DNA of 64,000 nt, taken from NCBI GenBank assembly GCA_016801885.1, contig CM028888.1:7238501-7302500 (forward strand). Direction: 5' to 3'. The notes beneath the pieces are model-generated. The model saw nothing but the letters and a program-made list of their open reading frames with translations. It made no database searches and had not been told where the DNA came from. Position 1 is the stretch's first letter; each line of letters starts with the position of its first letter. Positions 13,542 through 25,526 of this stretch are shown one piece after another. The translations under genes were made by a program, and so were the position numbers. This DNA comes from Toxotes chatareus (lineage: Eukaryota > Chordata > Actinopteri > Toxotidae).

Positions 13542-16500
13542 ATGAGGAACACCAGGTCAGGTCTTCTGCTGGGCTGCGTGCTCCTCTGCTCAGCCTCCCT
13601 GCTCTACCTGGGCATGAGCGGGATAGAATGCCCTCCAAAAAGCCATCGGCACAGATGGATGGAGCTCAACCTGGGCTTGGCCAATCAGAGCCTATCCCTC
13701 ACTGAACACTTCCCCGAAGACACACCGCTGATCTTCATCGGAGGCTTTCCCAGGAGTGGTACCACACTGATGCGTGTCATGCTTGATGCCCACAATGCCG
13801 TGCGGTGTGGGGAAGAGACCCGCGTGATTCCCCGCCTCTTGGCCATGCGTGCCACCTGGAGTCGCTCGGTGAAGGAGAGGATACGATTGGACGAGGCGGG
13901 TGTCACGGACCAGGTGTTGGATTCAGCCGTGCGAGCATTCCTGTTGGAGGTGAGCTGGTCTGTGCGTCATGTAGTCTGCTTCAAACAAAGTTATCTGTGT
14001 AAATGTCACAGTATCCTGGGTAGTAATTAGTCTATTTTAGGTAAGATATTCATGCTCCTTTTAATAATAGAATGAGTGCTCATCTATATAATAAACAAGA
14101 CAAGATGTTTATATTTGGTAGCACTTTATAGCATGCAACAACACAGCCATTTCATGTTGAAATATTCACTGTTTTTACTGTGTTGTGTTTCAGGTGATAG
14201 TTGGCCATGGGGAGCCTGCACCTCGTCTTTGCAACAAGGACCCATTCGCTTTGAAGTCTCTGTCATACCTTGCGCGCATCTTCCCTAAAGCCAAATTTGT
14301 GCTCATGCTACGTGATGGGCGGGCAGCCGTCCACTCCATGATATCACGCAAAGTAGGCTGGTTTTCTTTTCTTATCAGGGCTGCAGGCAGACAAACTTCC
14401 TCACAGGCTTATCTTTCCAAACAGCCACTTGAGAAGTTTGTTCTGGTGCCACATTGTGACCAAATGAATTTCTGTGTTTGCTCTCTGTTGTGACAGGTCT
14501 GCTCTGTTTCTCTTATCTCTCCATTCACAGGTGACAATCTCTGGTTTCGACCTGACCAGCTACAGGGACTGTCTGACCAAGTGGAGCAGTGCGGTGGAAA
14601 CCATGTTCAGCCAGTGCCAGGCAGTCGGGAAGGGCAGATGTCTGCCCGTCCGCTACGAGCACCTCGTTCTCTACCCAGAGGAGGAAATGAGGAAGTTGCT
14701 TCACTTCCTAGACCTGCAATGGGATCCGTCAGTGCTGCACCATGAAGAGCTGATTGGAAAGGCTGGTGGTGTGTCTCTTTCCAAGTGAGTATTTTGAATG
14801 TGCTTGTACACCGAGCTTACCCCTTTGCTCTAGAGGTATCTACCCATGCAGATGGTTTCAGTTTCACGAGCTGAGGTTTTGAGATATCTGCCTCTGAAAC
14901 TTATTTCTGGAAAGGCAAGTTACTTTTAAGCTTTCAAATGTGTGCGTGTATGCATACACATCATCCAGCAGTCAAGCAGTCCATGCACATGTTGCATATA
15001 AAGAATACAGAATTAAACAGATTTTATTCTTTACATAATTATTGCTCCTGTAAATTTCCACGCTGCTGGCTTTGAGGAGCAGGCCTATTTCAGGATGAAA
15101 GGTGCCATTTTTTTCAGGCTGCTGGAAAAAAAAGGCAGCTGTGATTTTCAAATATCACACATCTATCTCACTCTCTCTGTCAGTCAACTAAACCTGTTCA
15201 TGGGCTGTTGCTAAGAATAAGCAGGCTTGTGAAATTGCTTGGTGAACGTGTTGTGTACTGTAGTAGAGATATGTTGGAATTTTGATGAACCCTCAGACAA
15301 CAGGCATGAATGTGTGTTTAGCCATATACCAAGACTAATTACTCAAAGCACAGCATGCCATACTGCTGGAGTGCCTTCTTGTCTTTGAGGAGTCCTCTAA
15401 AGACGATAAATTGATGTGCATATTTCTTCTAAAGTTTCCAGTAACGATTATTTGTATCATCGATTAATCTGACAGGTATTTTCTTGATTAATCAATTAGT
15501 CATTTGGTATGTAAAATGAAAATATTTTAAAAGTTCTGGTCACGATTTCCTCAAGATGAAATATTCCAATAGCTTTTTTTAGTCCAACTTCATGTCCAAA
15601 ACCCAAAGATATGCAGAAAAGTAGCAAAAAATACTTTGTTTATATAATTTTTGATTAACAAAATAACTTGTTCCAATCTTGTTTCCAATTCATTTTATGT
15701 GAATTGATTGATAAATTAATAAATTAAAAGACTAATCATTTAAGCTCTTGTTCCTTCTGGATTGGATTTCTCCATGTTTGTTGACTATGGTGCAACATAG
15801 AAATAGAAAGAAAGAAGCTCTTTATTTCTCAGGGACTCATACTGAAACCTGATGAAGCTTACAGACTCCGTGGGTATTTAGTTTGCAGCACTTGTTCATG
15901 ATTTAAGCAGAGCATCTCTTTGCAGGGCAGAGGCTCAGGGGATTTAGTCGCTTAATGAGGCCACATTCTGAGAATTAGCACCCTTACGTTGATTAGTTAT
16001 GCAACGATTGGTGCAATATTAGTCACACAAGTATTTTGTAACCCGCTTAGAAATATAAATTATCAGAAAATATAGCACGTTGTGGTTGTGAATCGTCGGT
16101 GCTCAAGCTTACGCACGTGCTCATTTATTTAAGGTGAACAGGTTGACAGGTATGGAAGATTTAAAATGCCAAAATTAAAACAAAACAAACAAAGTGAAAT
16201 ACACATACACATTGTCATATTATTTCCTTCTTATGTCATAAATAAATGATAAACATTTGTGAAAAGGACAGTTATTTAGCTTGTTGCCTTTAACAACTAA
16301 AGGATTTGTTTTCATTTTTTCATTTATTTTGATTAATTTGTTTTTCATTTAATTATGACACAGTAAATTCATACAGAAAAAATCAAGTGGATGTGAGCAC
16401 AGGTGAGTCCACCTGCTGGGCATTTCTGCTTGTTGCTCCTGCAGCAGTGCCATTGTGCAGGCTGCAGTTTGTTTGTTTAGGAGCTTTTCCTCTTCCATAT

Positions 16501-16729
16501 AAAACTTGTGTTTGCCTCCCTGTGCAGGGTTGAGCGTTCGACGGACCAGGTGATGAAGCCGGTGAACACAGAAGCCCTCTCCAAGTGGGTGGGGAACATT
16601 CCCGCTGACGTGATGAGCGACATGGCTGAAATCGCCCCCATGCTGGCTCGCCTTGGCTACAACCCTCACGGCAACCCCCCCAACTACACAAGGCCAGAGC
16701 CCGTGGCGTCCCCGTTCAAATACTCACAG
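13542..16729 (+). CDS. tpst1: Protein-tyrosine sulfotransferase (TPST1-like), C-terminal exon not found
   Basis: Coding exons 13542..13949, 14194..14352, 14531..14784 and 16528..16729 give 341 in-frame codons. TPST is a Golgi type II membrane enzyme that transfers sulfate from PAPS to tyrosines of secreted and membrane proteins. After a short cytosolic tail, one membrane segment (about 7-24) is followed by the 5'-phosphosulfate loop PRSGTT (70-75), the catalytic Glu of CGEETR (Glu92, equal to Glu99 of TPST2), RDGRAAVHSMISRK and VERSTDQV, all typical. VERSTDQ and SKWVG are closer to TPST1 than TPST2, and crcp is its neighbour in human too. Human TPST1 has 370 aa, so a last exon of about 20-30 residues is missing; reading through the donor at 16730 adds only seven residues (stop at 16751). 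The ATG at 13542 is preferred over an in-frame GTG at 13488. A poly(A) signal AATAAA is at 17567-17572. Confidence 0.9.
15435..15750. mobile_element. Second copy of the MITE-like element, degraded
   Basis: The left part (taacgattatttgtatcatc, then gattaatctgacagg and gattaatcaattagtc) resembles the element at 11825-12166. The right part ends around gactaatcatttaagctc. It lies in the last tpst1 intron identified. The ends are poorly preserved, so limits are approximate. Confidence 0.45.
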
Positions 16730-17566
16730 GTGAGGCAAAGAAATGTGAGCTGATGAATTTTTAAAAAAGTTTTTACTGAAAAGAAAAAATTAAATTTCAA
16801 TTGAACGTGCTGAAGCACAGAGCCTGAAGAACAAAAAATGTGGTACAAAGCACGACAGTTTGCAGCGCTGACGTGTGGTTTGCGATCATGACTCCTCTAG
16901 ATTTCCCCCTTCGGCCTTGATATTTCCAATCATCAGTGAACACTGCACCTGTTCTTTCCTCAGAGTTTGAAAACAGCAGAAACTCCACACCCCAGTTAAG
17001 CGACAGAGGAAAATGCTGTAAGCCCAGCTTCGCTGTTCCACACTGTGGATGCACCTTAACGACAGGCCAGCTCAGCAGTAATTACACCTCACAGGAACAT
17101 TTTTAAAGTGTCCCATGTGTATTTTTGAATTGTTTGTCAGACTTGAGTGTTCATGCCTGTACATGGGTGGAGTGTTTAAAATACGAATTCGTTCAACTGG
17201 TTTGGGGTTTAAGTCTCAGACCTTACACCGTACGTGGACTACCTGCTCAGGGAAGTTCGCTGCTCCACGGTGAACGGACAGTATTACACTGCAATTTTGA
17301 CGCATCCTCACACCTCGTACCTGACAGTATTTCAATATGTCTGTAAGTTGTTATGACTTCTCCACAAATGTGAATGTGTCTTTACACAAATCTTTGACTT
17401 ACTGAGAATTCAGTCAGTGTCCATCAAACATAATGACTGTATATTTTTTAAAGATGTGCGTTTATTTTCGTAATAAATTATTTTGGTGTTGACCACGCAG
17501 TCAGGAATTTACAAGTTGTTGATTCTGAATTGAGGGTTTTTGATTGTTACATATTTGTTGAACACG

Positions 17567-17572
17567 AATAAA
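17567..17572 (+). terminator. tpst1: Poly(A) signal, probably tpst1
   Basis: AATAAA lies about 840 bp after the last identified tpst1 exon. The convergent opsin gene ends at 18010 on the other strand, and ATTAAA on the minus strand at 17904-17909 could be its signal. Confidence 0.45.
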
Positions 17573-18009
17573 AAGAGCCTAAATGTCACCTTATAATGTA
17601 GTTTATGCATTTTGTTCTCCATTAATTCAGTTACACACTCCACTTCATCAGACGGTATGTGCGTGCTTGACAGGGTCTTTGCATATTTTGTCTTTGTATC
17701 ATTAGCGCCCTCTAGTGATTCAAAGACAAATTAAGCTGACTGAAAAAACATTTCAGGTCCCTATAACAGCAGTTACACTTCCTAGTTTAGTAGAAAAAAG
17801 GTCCAAAGGTAGTCAAACTTGTCTTTCTCGTTTTGACTTTAATGTAACTGACAAATCAAACCCTGAGACAGACTTGGACATTGACTGTTAAAAAAATACA
17901 AAATTTAATTATAGTTTGAAGCATAATCAAATAGTTCAGATTCGATTCGACCACAAAATGAGCGACATCTGATGCAAAGTCACTCTGAGGGCAAACATAT
18001 GACACTGAA

Positions 18010-20056
18010 CTAAAATTGCCTTTGACTTGTTGCGTAGAAAGCAGGAATGTGCTTTGGTGTGTTTTGTTCTTCTGTTGGTGGGTTGGGAGGGTGAGGCCAC
18101 ACCCTCCTGCTGCTGGGCAGAGTGAGGTGGACCGGGGTGGGCGGGGCTTCTGAACCGCACCTGATCATGTACAGGAAACACCTGGAGAACTGAGAGACAA
18201 ACGCAGGAGGTGGAGGCTGCAAAACAAATGTGATGCAGAGACACAAGGCACATTCAGAGCTGCGCTGGCTTCATAACTGAACATTTCCACTCCCATTTCA
18301 CAGGAGCAACTTTTAGGTAGCGTAAGTTGTAGGTGAAACGAGTCGCTTAAAGTATACGAGCCAGAGCTGGATGACCAACCAGGCAATGCAGATGCCCTGA
18401 CACTTCTACAACAGGACAGCGACCCAAAGCAGACTTCAAACTCTGCGTGTGCAAGACAGCCTGGATGGAGAACCAACCAGACCAGCTTTCACGGAGCTGA
18501 TGTTACCTGGTTGTTGAGCAGCACATATATAACAGGGTTGAGGACGGTGCTGGTCTTCGCCAGCAGGGAGGGGATTAAACTGGCGGCAGGCGACACCATG
18601 CCTGGCCGTCCAAAGGAGGAGAGCATCGCCACAACACCGTATGGCATCCAGCACAATAGGTACCCCGTCACCATGGAGACCACCATCAGAAGGATACGGC
18701 CCTCCCTCTGCTCAGCTGTGGTCCGGTTGATCCCGCTGAACTGGACACACACACATACACAAACATGCACACCCACAGTGACCACGTGCAAGCCCTTAAT
18801 GTCGGAGCCATACGTCACACAGCACACCGAGGTCAAAGGTCAAGCTGTGAGCTCACCTGCATCGTCACCTCTCGTACAGCCAGCAGGATCCTCCCGTAGC
18901 AGAACAACATGAGCAGCAGAGGCAGGAGCAGGCAGAAGACAAACAAACAGCTGATGTAGGAGCGAGATGTGGCCGAGCGCTGGTGCCATTGGACCGAGCA
19001 GGTGGTGCCGGGACCCTCCGGCCCGTAGCTGCTCCGCAACACAGGACATAAGGTATCCTCTGATTTCATATCCTCTATATTGATTAAGGTTATAACTTCT
19101 CTGTCTATGTTGAGTTCTTTGAGACAGGTTCGTGATGAAATTTAACAAATGGATTTATAAATAGCCAGCATTTTTTCACTTCCCAGGTTTTGCATCATCA
19201 GATTAAATAAATGACTGAGTGAATGATCTAATAATCGAACTAGTGGGTTAATGTGGGGGAAGAGCAGACCTGCTCCAGCCCAGCAGCGGCGGCAGAGTCC
19301 AGACCAGTGAGTATATCCAGGAGGCCGCAACAGCGAGCCTGGCCCTGCGGTACTGAGAGGAGTCCGACTGGATGCTGCGGAGCACCACCGAGTACCGCTC
19401 AAAGGACAGCAGAGAGAGAGACACCAGAGATACTATACCTGACACACAAAGAGAGAGAGAATGTTAACTTAACTAAACAGGAAAACACAGCAGTTAGTGA
19501 CCAAATCTGTTGACACATTTGGAAACAGCTCCACTTATTAAAGTATGGTCATAATTACAAAAATCCTCAGCATTGAACGTTGTCTACTCCTACTTTAACG
19601 CTTTTCACTAGAAATATTTTACTTTTTATGCTGTTTACTTTTCAAAGTAATACGGAGATTTATCCTAAAATTATCCTTTTAATGCAGTAGTGAAACTGAC
19701 CTCGATCACTCACCGAAAAGCGCGTTGGAGAAACCGTACCACCGGCACCCGTGGGACCCGGTCAGCCACCTGCCGCGCACGCTGGCCGCGAAGCTGAGGG
19801 GAGTCCCAAAGATGCAGACGAGCATGTCGCTGGCGCTGATGTTGATCAGCAGCAGGCTGACCGGGGTCCGCAGTCCGGGGAAACGCGAGAAGACCAGCAG
19901 CACCAGGAAGTTGCAGAGGAAGCCCAGGACCAGGATGAACCCGAGGACCACGGCCGCCGCAGTGTGACCCGCACGGGTTATCGCCCCAGCGCCGTGGTCC
20001 GACACGGAGCTGTGCCCGGTGCTGAGGTTGTTGCTATGCTGCATGAGAGTCTCCAT
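18010..20056 (-). CDS. Teleost multiple-tissue (TMT) opsin, non-visual photoreceptor
   Basis: Five coding exons on the minus strand: 20056..19714, 19438..19270, 19028..18857, 18740..18507 and 18189..18010 (1098 nt, 365 aa). All junctions are GT-AG and in phase. It is a seven-helix class A receptor with opsin hallmarks: retinal-binding Lys290 in LLAKTSTV, NPVIY (296-300), ERY (128-130) ending helix 3, and Cys104/Cys181 for the extracellular disulfide. LLLINIS, TPLSFAAS, RGRW, SLVWTLPPLLGWS and YGPEGPGTTCSV are close to zebrafish TMT opsin and less close to OPN3. The family comprises light-sensing, G-protein-coupled opsins expressed in brain and peripheral tissues. The end of exon 3 (REVTMQ before FSGIN) is slightly longer than expected for cytoplasmic loop 3, so that donor may be a few codons off. 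Which TMT paralogue it is cannot be settled here. Confidence 0.92.
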
Positions 20057-21674
20057 GGCAACCCGGTTATCCGTGTAGACTGGCTTAAAACAGAGACAAA
20101 CACACTGGTTCGGGCCACTGAGTGGAATTACATGACCACGAGTTGTTAAATACTCCGGGGGGGGTGGATGAACACACACACAAAACAGGGAAATGTATTC
20201 GCTCTGTCACAATTTTAACAGAATAATTTATGTACAATCCAAACGGACCCTCAAAGAGAAGGAAACACTTGCTCAAAGGAAGCATGCAGGAAGAAGAACA
20301 AGGAAAAGTCAGATTTAAATCAATCATGGTTGATACAAGGCAATAAAAATATATAATACAGTAAAAAAGCTGGTTATTTATCCTTTTAGATATACTGACA
20401 TTTGTGAAAGGTTTGTGAAAAACTTGTGAAAAATCAGACCAGTAAGGACACCCATCCATCCACAAAGAAAGAAGCAATCATAAAAAGATGCAGAGGGTGA
20501 CGTTTTACCACGGAGGACTATAATCAGAAACATGTCTTTGTTCCCTTGTCACTCGACTTTATTCTAGACCAGATTGGAGACCTCAATAAGTGAGCCAACT
20601 TATCAATAATACAAGCTGTGGTTGATTCAGAGGATGAGCCAAGAGCAGAGTCAGCCTGGATGAGATGCTGAGGACATAAGACTGGTGAGCAATCACACGA
20701 CATTGTCTGTTTTTTGTTGTTGTTGTTGTTTAAAGAAAAAAGAAAAACTTACCAAAGGACATTTTTATTTAATGCAAACCAAAACTCCATAACAAAGTTT
20801 TAATTTTCTGAACATGACTTTAAGTACTGCAGTGTCTGGTGAACTGGTGATTTTGAACTTGTTTTATTATTACCATTTTGATAAGTGATCAATCGTTTGA
20901 ACAGTTTCATGGTCCAATTTATGACAAGTGAGTTTATATAACACAGTGAAAGAATAACAAGTACTTTTATTTGTTATTTTAAAAGCGAAAGTCCTGTATT
21001 CTGAGTCTCATTTCAGTAAAAGTAACAGCAAAATGTACTTGAGTATTTTTACATTGTTGTATTATTTACTTCAGTAAAAGATTTGAGTCATGTAATTCCT
21101 CCAAAACAGGTTAAGTATTATTTGTGAATGTTTTTTACCCTTACTATAAATTCTGTTAGTCCAGAAGTGGCTTTAGTATTTCTACAGTTTATCTACTGTA
21201 CATGAGAAGCTGCTTTACAAACCAGTACATGTGGATAGAGGTAGAATTACAGTGCCATCTAGTGGTGAGTCAGAGTACAGTGCAGATGTTCTGCCCCTCC
21301 AAGCTATTATTGTTATAATCCTGATAGAGTGAAGTTAATGTTTGGCACAGCACTGTATCTGATCCTTCCTGCCAATCAATGTAAAACATTCACTGTGATT
21401 CTATATTTAAATGTGAAAGGAAATAAGAGCTTTTACTTTTATAAGCACTGAAACAACATTCAACCAGAGACCGATAATAACACCTGTTGTATTATTATCA
21501 GATTCTTGTAAGTTTGGCTGATTTGACATGAGCAGCCTTTTCCTTCTCTCTCTCCTCCTTTTCCTTCCTCTCTACTCTTAGTTTCTCCTTTCTTTCTTCT
21601 CTCTCTTTCCTCCTTTTCCTTCTCTCTCTCCTCCTTTTCCTTCCTCTCTGCTTTGTTTCTCCTTCTCCTTCTTC
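20057..21674. other. Intergenic region upstream of the TMT opsin
   Basis: No coding exon seen. It should contain the opsin promoter (minus strand). About 20940-21110 has text such as caaaatgtacttgagtattt and ttcagtaaaag, which resembles a common teleost interspersed repeat. About 21540-21670 is a TTCC/CTTT-rich low-complexity tract that abuts the end of the coiled-coil gene. Confidence 0.3.
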
Positions 21675-22871
21675 TCATTTTCCGCTTTCTTTCTTCTCCT
21701 GCTCCTTGTTCTCTTTCATCTCCTTCTTCAGCCTCTTTTCTGCCTCTTTCTTTGCTTTCTTTTCCTCCTTTTTTATCTTTGCCTCATCTTTGTCAGATTT
21801 TAAGGCCAGTTCCTGAAAAAGACAGACACAGCATATATCTCAGTATAATCTCTTCCAAAGACTAAATCTGAAACTAACTCACAATCCAACAAGTTATTGT
21901 TCAAATCAGAATGAGCTGGTGTGGCGTACCTTAAGCTCAGTGTTTTGCTGGATCAGGACCATGATGTGCTCCTCGATCCTGCTCGCCTTGTTGATCCAGT
22001 CCTTCTCCATATCTCTGCTCTGTTTCTGCAGGTCCTCTATTTTCTTAAGGATGTCGTCCTTTTCTGCCTGCTCACATCTGAGACCATCCTACAGAGCCTT
22101 GACTTTTGCCTGCCACTTAGTTTTCTTTTCCTGAATGACGTGCTTCACTCTCCTCTCAAAGCTTCCCTGCAGAGCTGAAAACTTGGTGAAAAACTCCTCC
22201 TGCCTGACAATCCACCAGCTCTGCCACTGCACTAAACTGGACGATAGTTTTGTGAAAGGAAAGTTCCATCTCTTTGGCCTGGTTGCACTTAGCCTTCAGC
22301 TTTTTTTTTACCTTCTCGGTCTCAATCTGTTGTAAACGCAGATGCTTCTTCAAGGAGTTGACTTTATTTTGCTTTTCTTTGATCTTTTTGTCCATGTCCT
22401 TGCACATGGTTTCTAGCTCCTTCTGTGTGGCTCTTGCAGACTTCACAGTCTTCAGCAGGCTGTCCAAGTCATTTCTGACCATGGACAGTATTGACACTAA
22501 AGAGTCCTTCTCCTCCACCATCTTTTTTTCTTGCTCCCAGCTGTTTTCCTCACTGGCTGTCTGCTCCTTCAGAGCAGCGTTTTCTGCTGCCAGCTCCTTG
22601 GTTTCCTTCTTTTCATCCAGAAGGGCTCGGTAAAGGAAACGCAACATTTTGCTGGGAGTGTTCCTATTTTGTTGGGCAGCATCTTCAGGCTGCGTTGTAA
22701 TGGGACAGGGTTTACTGAAAATTCATTCCCTCTCTAGAAAATTATTTATTGTGAACTAAAAGAAGAACTAAGATGGCCTTAATAGGTGCAACATTTAAAA
22801 AGAAGTTTGCCTGAAAGTGTCTCCTGCTAAGAGAATCTTACCTCGCCTCCTGAGTTGCTGCTTTTCTCCAT
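21675..22871 (-). pseudogene. Coiled-coil protein gene with one frameshift and one stop
   Basis: On the minus strand three exons can be joined: 22871..22842 (starts MEKSSNSGGE), 22689..21930 and 21812..21675 (TGA end). Splice sites are good and phases are 0. The product would be about 308 residues, nearly all heptad-like Glu/Lys/Leu coiled coil (for example ETKELAAENAALKEQ and KKIEDLQKQSRDMEKD). Within exon 2 the frame changes near 22230 (one extra base), and after the shift there is an in-frame TAG at 22089-22091. Beyond both, the frame is again open to a good donor at 21929. Intact splice sites plus only two lesions suggest a recent pseudogene or assembly errors in a real gene. The family was not recognised. 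The Lys/Glu-rich frame beyond the TGA comes from low-complexity sequence. Confidence 0.5.
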
Positions 22872-24139
22872 ATCGGCTGAACACAGATGCTGTAGCAGCA
22901 CTGGAGGTGTTGAAGTGTCGTAGTTCTGCTTCTGGTTGTCGTGTGCTTTCGGTCGTTGCGTCTCCGTTTCCACTGAGAGACGACAGGTTGTGACTGACTG
23001 GAGTTCTTCGGGAGGCTTTGTTCAAAATTCAGAAGGAGATGACGTCATGGGAACCCAGAGTGTTTTGGTCACACGACACAAACCACCATCAACCACACAC
23101 TGTAATTTCTACTCAAAACATAACAAAAAGCATGACAACACTTTTATCACCCAACGTGGCTCATATATCACTTCAAGTCATTTCTTGAACAATATTGTAA
23201 TACAGAATATTATTCCTCTATAAAAATACAAATGTCAGCACATCAGTGCTCTTCTTTTAATGTTTTTTTTTTTCTGAAGTAACACAAGTTGCATCTATGG
23301 GATAAAGAAAAATCTGCACATTTAAGAAGCTGGAACCAGCAAATATTTGGCATTTTTGATGATTTGATTATTAAAACTAGCTGCAGATTTCCTGTTGATT
23401 GAGTTATTGTGGCGGCTTTAATGAACACTAAAACAGAAATGGGAATATTTCACAAACAGTTTTGTTATCTCTGCCATCACAGCTGTAAACACCATATCCC
23501 CGTGATTACTTGTATGTTTTACCTCAGCATAGTTTAGTAGTTTGGGCAAAGCTGTACCAGAGCAGTCCTGTTCCCTGACAGTTCTCAATTTCTATGTGAA
23601 TTTTCTTGAAGATCTTTTGTTTCTGGAGTATCCTGTGACGTGTTATCCTAAGCTTAAGGAGGAGAATCAAAAAGCCCTCAAAAGCCTGACTGCAAACCGA
23701 GAAATAAGCTTACACAACAGCAGCATTACTTTGTCAGCATGCCTTGTCATGTCATGCTGAACTGCAGAACATAGTAAGTCATGATGGCACTGGATCTGCT
23801 GGGGAGATATGAAATAAACAATATACATTTAGCTGCTGTTTGTGTTCAAATAGTTTTTTTTTTAAACTCCAAGAAGTAAAGAAAGAAAATCAGAGCACAT
23901 TACTGGAATTTAAATTAAATGTAATGAGTTTTCTACAATTCAAGTCCAACAGACTTTCAGTCTCATTTTTCTTTTGTAATTCATTGACATTGTTGGGTTA
24001 CCAGCACAATACTGTAAACAAACTGACACACTGAAATAAAGGGAAAGCTGTGTATTTAAGAAACAGGGATCTTGTCAAGCGCAGATCTAATTACAATCCA
24101 TACCAAAATGATGAAAATAGGCTAGACAAAAATCATAAT
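22872..24139. other. Intergenic region between the coiled-coil gene and htatsf1
   Basis: No coding exon seen. The left part should carry the upstream region of the minus-strand coiled-coil gene. Short open frames here have no recognisable motif. Confidence 0.3.
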
Positions 24140-24145
24140 TTTATT
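24140..24145 (-). terminator. htatsf1: Poly(A) signal of htatsf1
   Basis: TTTATT on the plus strand is AATAAA on the minus strand, about 135 bp downstream of the htatsf1 stop codon. It gives a short 3' UTR. Confidence 0.5.
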
Positions 24146-24280
24146 TTTCTACATTACAAAACACCTCAAACTGTCCAAATTCCTCCTCCTCAGATCAACA
24201 CGGAGCTCTGCAGAAGTCCACCTTCAAGCACGATTGTCCTAATTGGCTGCCATGGGGACCAAAGATGTGCATGTAAGTGT

Positions 24281-25495
24281 CTAAGCATCCTCCTCATCAC
24301 TTCCTGCCAGGCTGCTGTCTGTAGAGTCCATGTCCTGTTCCTGCTGCTGTGAGGGTTGCGGTTCTGTTTCTGGGTGCTGTTCAGGCTCCGTGGTTTTGGA
24401 GGGCTCTTTAGGCTCTGTGGATGTGCCTATCTCTGCTGGTTTGGTGGTGGCGTTTGGCTGGCCCTCCTTGCCTTCCTCCAGGAAAGCAGACCAACCTTTT
24501 AGTCGTTCCTCTCGCTCTCGTGTCGTCTCTTCCACCTGAGCAAAAGGAATTAACATGACTTCTTACCAGAAGTAGAGTACTCCAGTGATTTAGCATTGCA
24601 CTGCTTAATACCGAGAAAACCCTGGTTACATTTTCTCAGACTTGTCAGAGCTGCTCCAGAGTCACAGAACAAAATTACTCATGTGTCTCCACAGGCTGAG
24701 TGTTACTCCTGGTAATTAGTAAACTGATTTTGATGAGTAAAATCCACAGAGTTGCCCTTTACAGTCACATCAGATGCCAACATTTTTTTTCATTTAATTT
24801 TATTTTTTTTCATTTAATTTACAGTCACATCAGAACCCAACATTTTTTTTATTTAATTTTAATTTAATTTAATTTTTTTATTTAATTTACAGTCACATCA
24901 GAACCCAATATTTCTGTCCCATCTCAGTGTTTATGTACAGACACAAATGAAATGTGTGGCTGAAGGGAATTGTGGGTTGTAATGAGAGCAAACCAAGTTT
25001 GTTGTCAAGTTGTAGTTTCCATTATTACATTACTTTTATTAGCTTGGCTGTGCATCCCCAGTTCCCCATAAATCTCAAAGCATTTTTGATATTTGTATTT
25101 TGCAGTTGGTATACCTGATAGTCTGTCGTTCCATCCCAGAGCAGAGCGGACAGCTGCCTTCCTCCAAACCAGCGACCATTGAATGACTGAATGCATGCAT
25201 CGGCTTGCTCAGGCTCCTTGAATGCGACTGATGCCACGCCGTCTGGGTGTCTCTGCAGCACAAACACAACCACATACCAGCTCTTTATGGATGCCACTGA
25301 TGGAAAATACAAACCACTTTACTATGACTTTCTCAGTCAGTAATGACATTAAACTCACATCAAAGAGGATGACCTTCTTGACCTCTCCGAACTTCTCACA
25401 CTCGGTCCGCAGATCTTCACGATACTCATTCAACACCAGTGGGTCTTCCTAAGAAAGGCCAACACAGAGAGCACAGAGATTAATACTCACAATGG

Positions 25496-25526
<31 letters not shown>

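Noticed and set aside
21460..21674. Glu/Lys/Arg-rich frame on the minus strand after the coiled-coil gene's TGA
   Set aside because: It is a translated TTCC/TCTCC low-complexity tract and is out of frame with the exon that ends at 21675.
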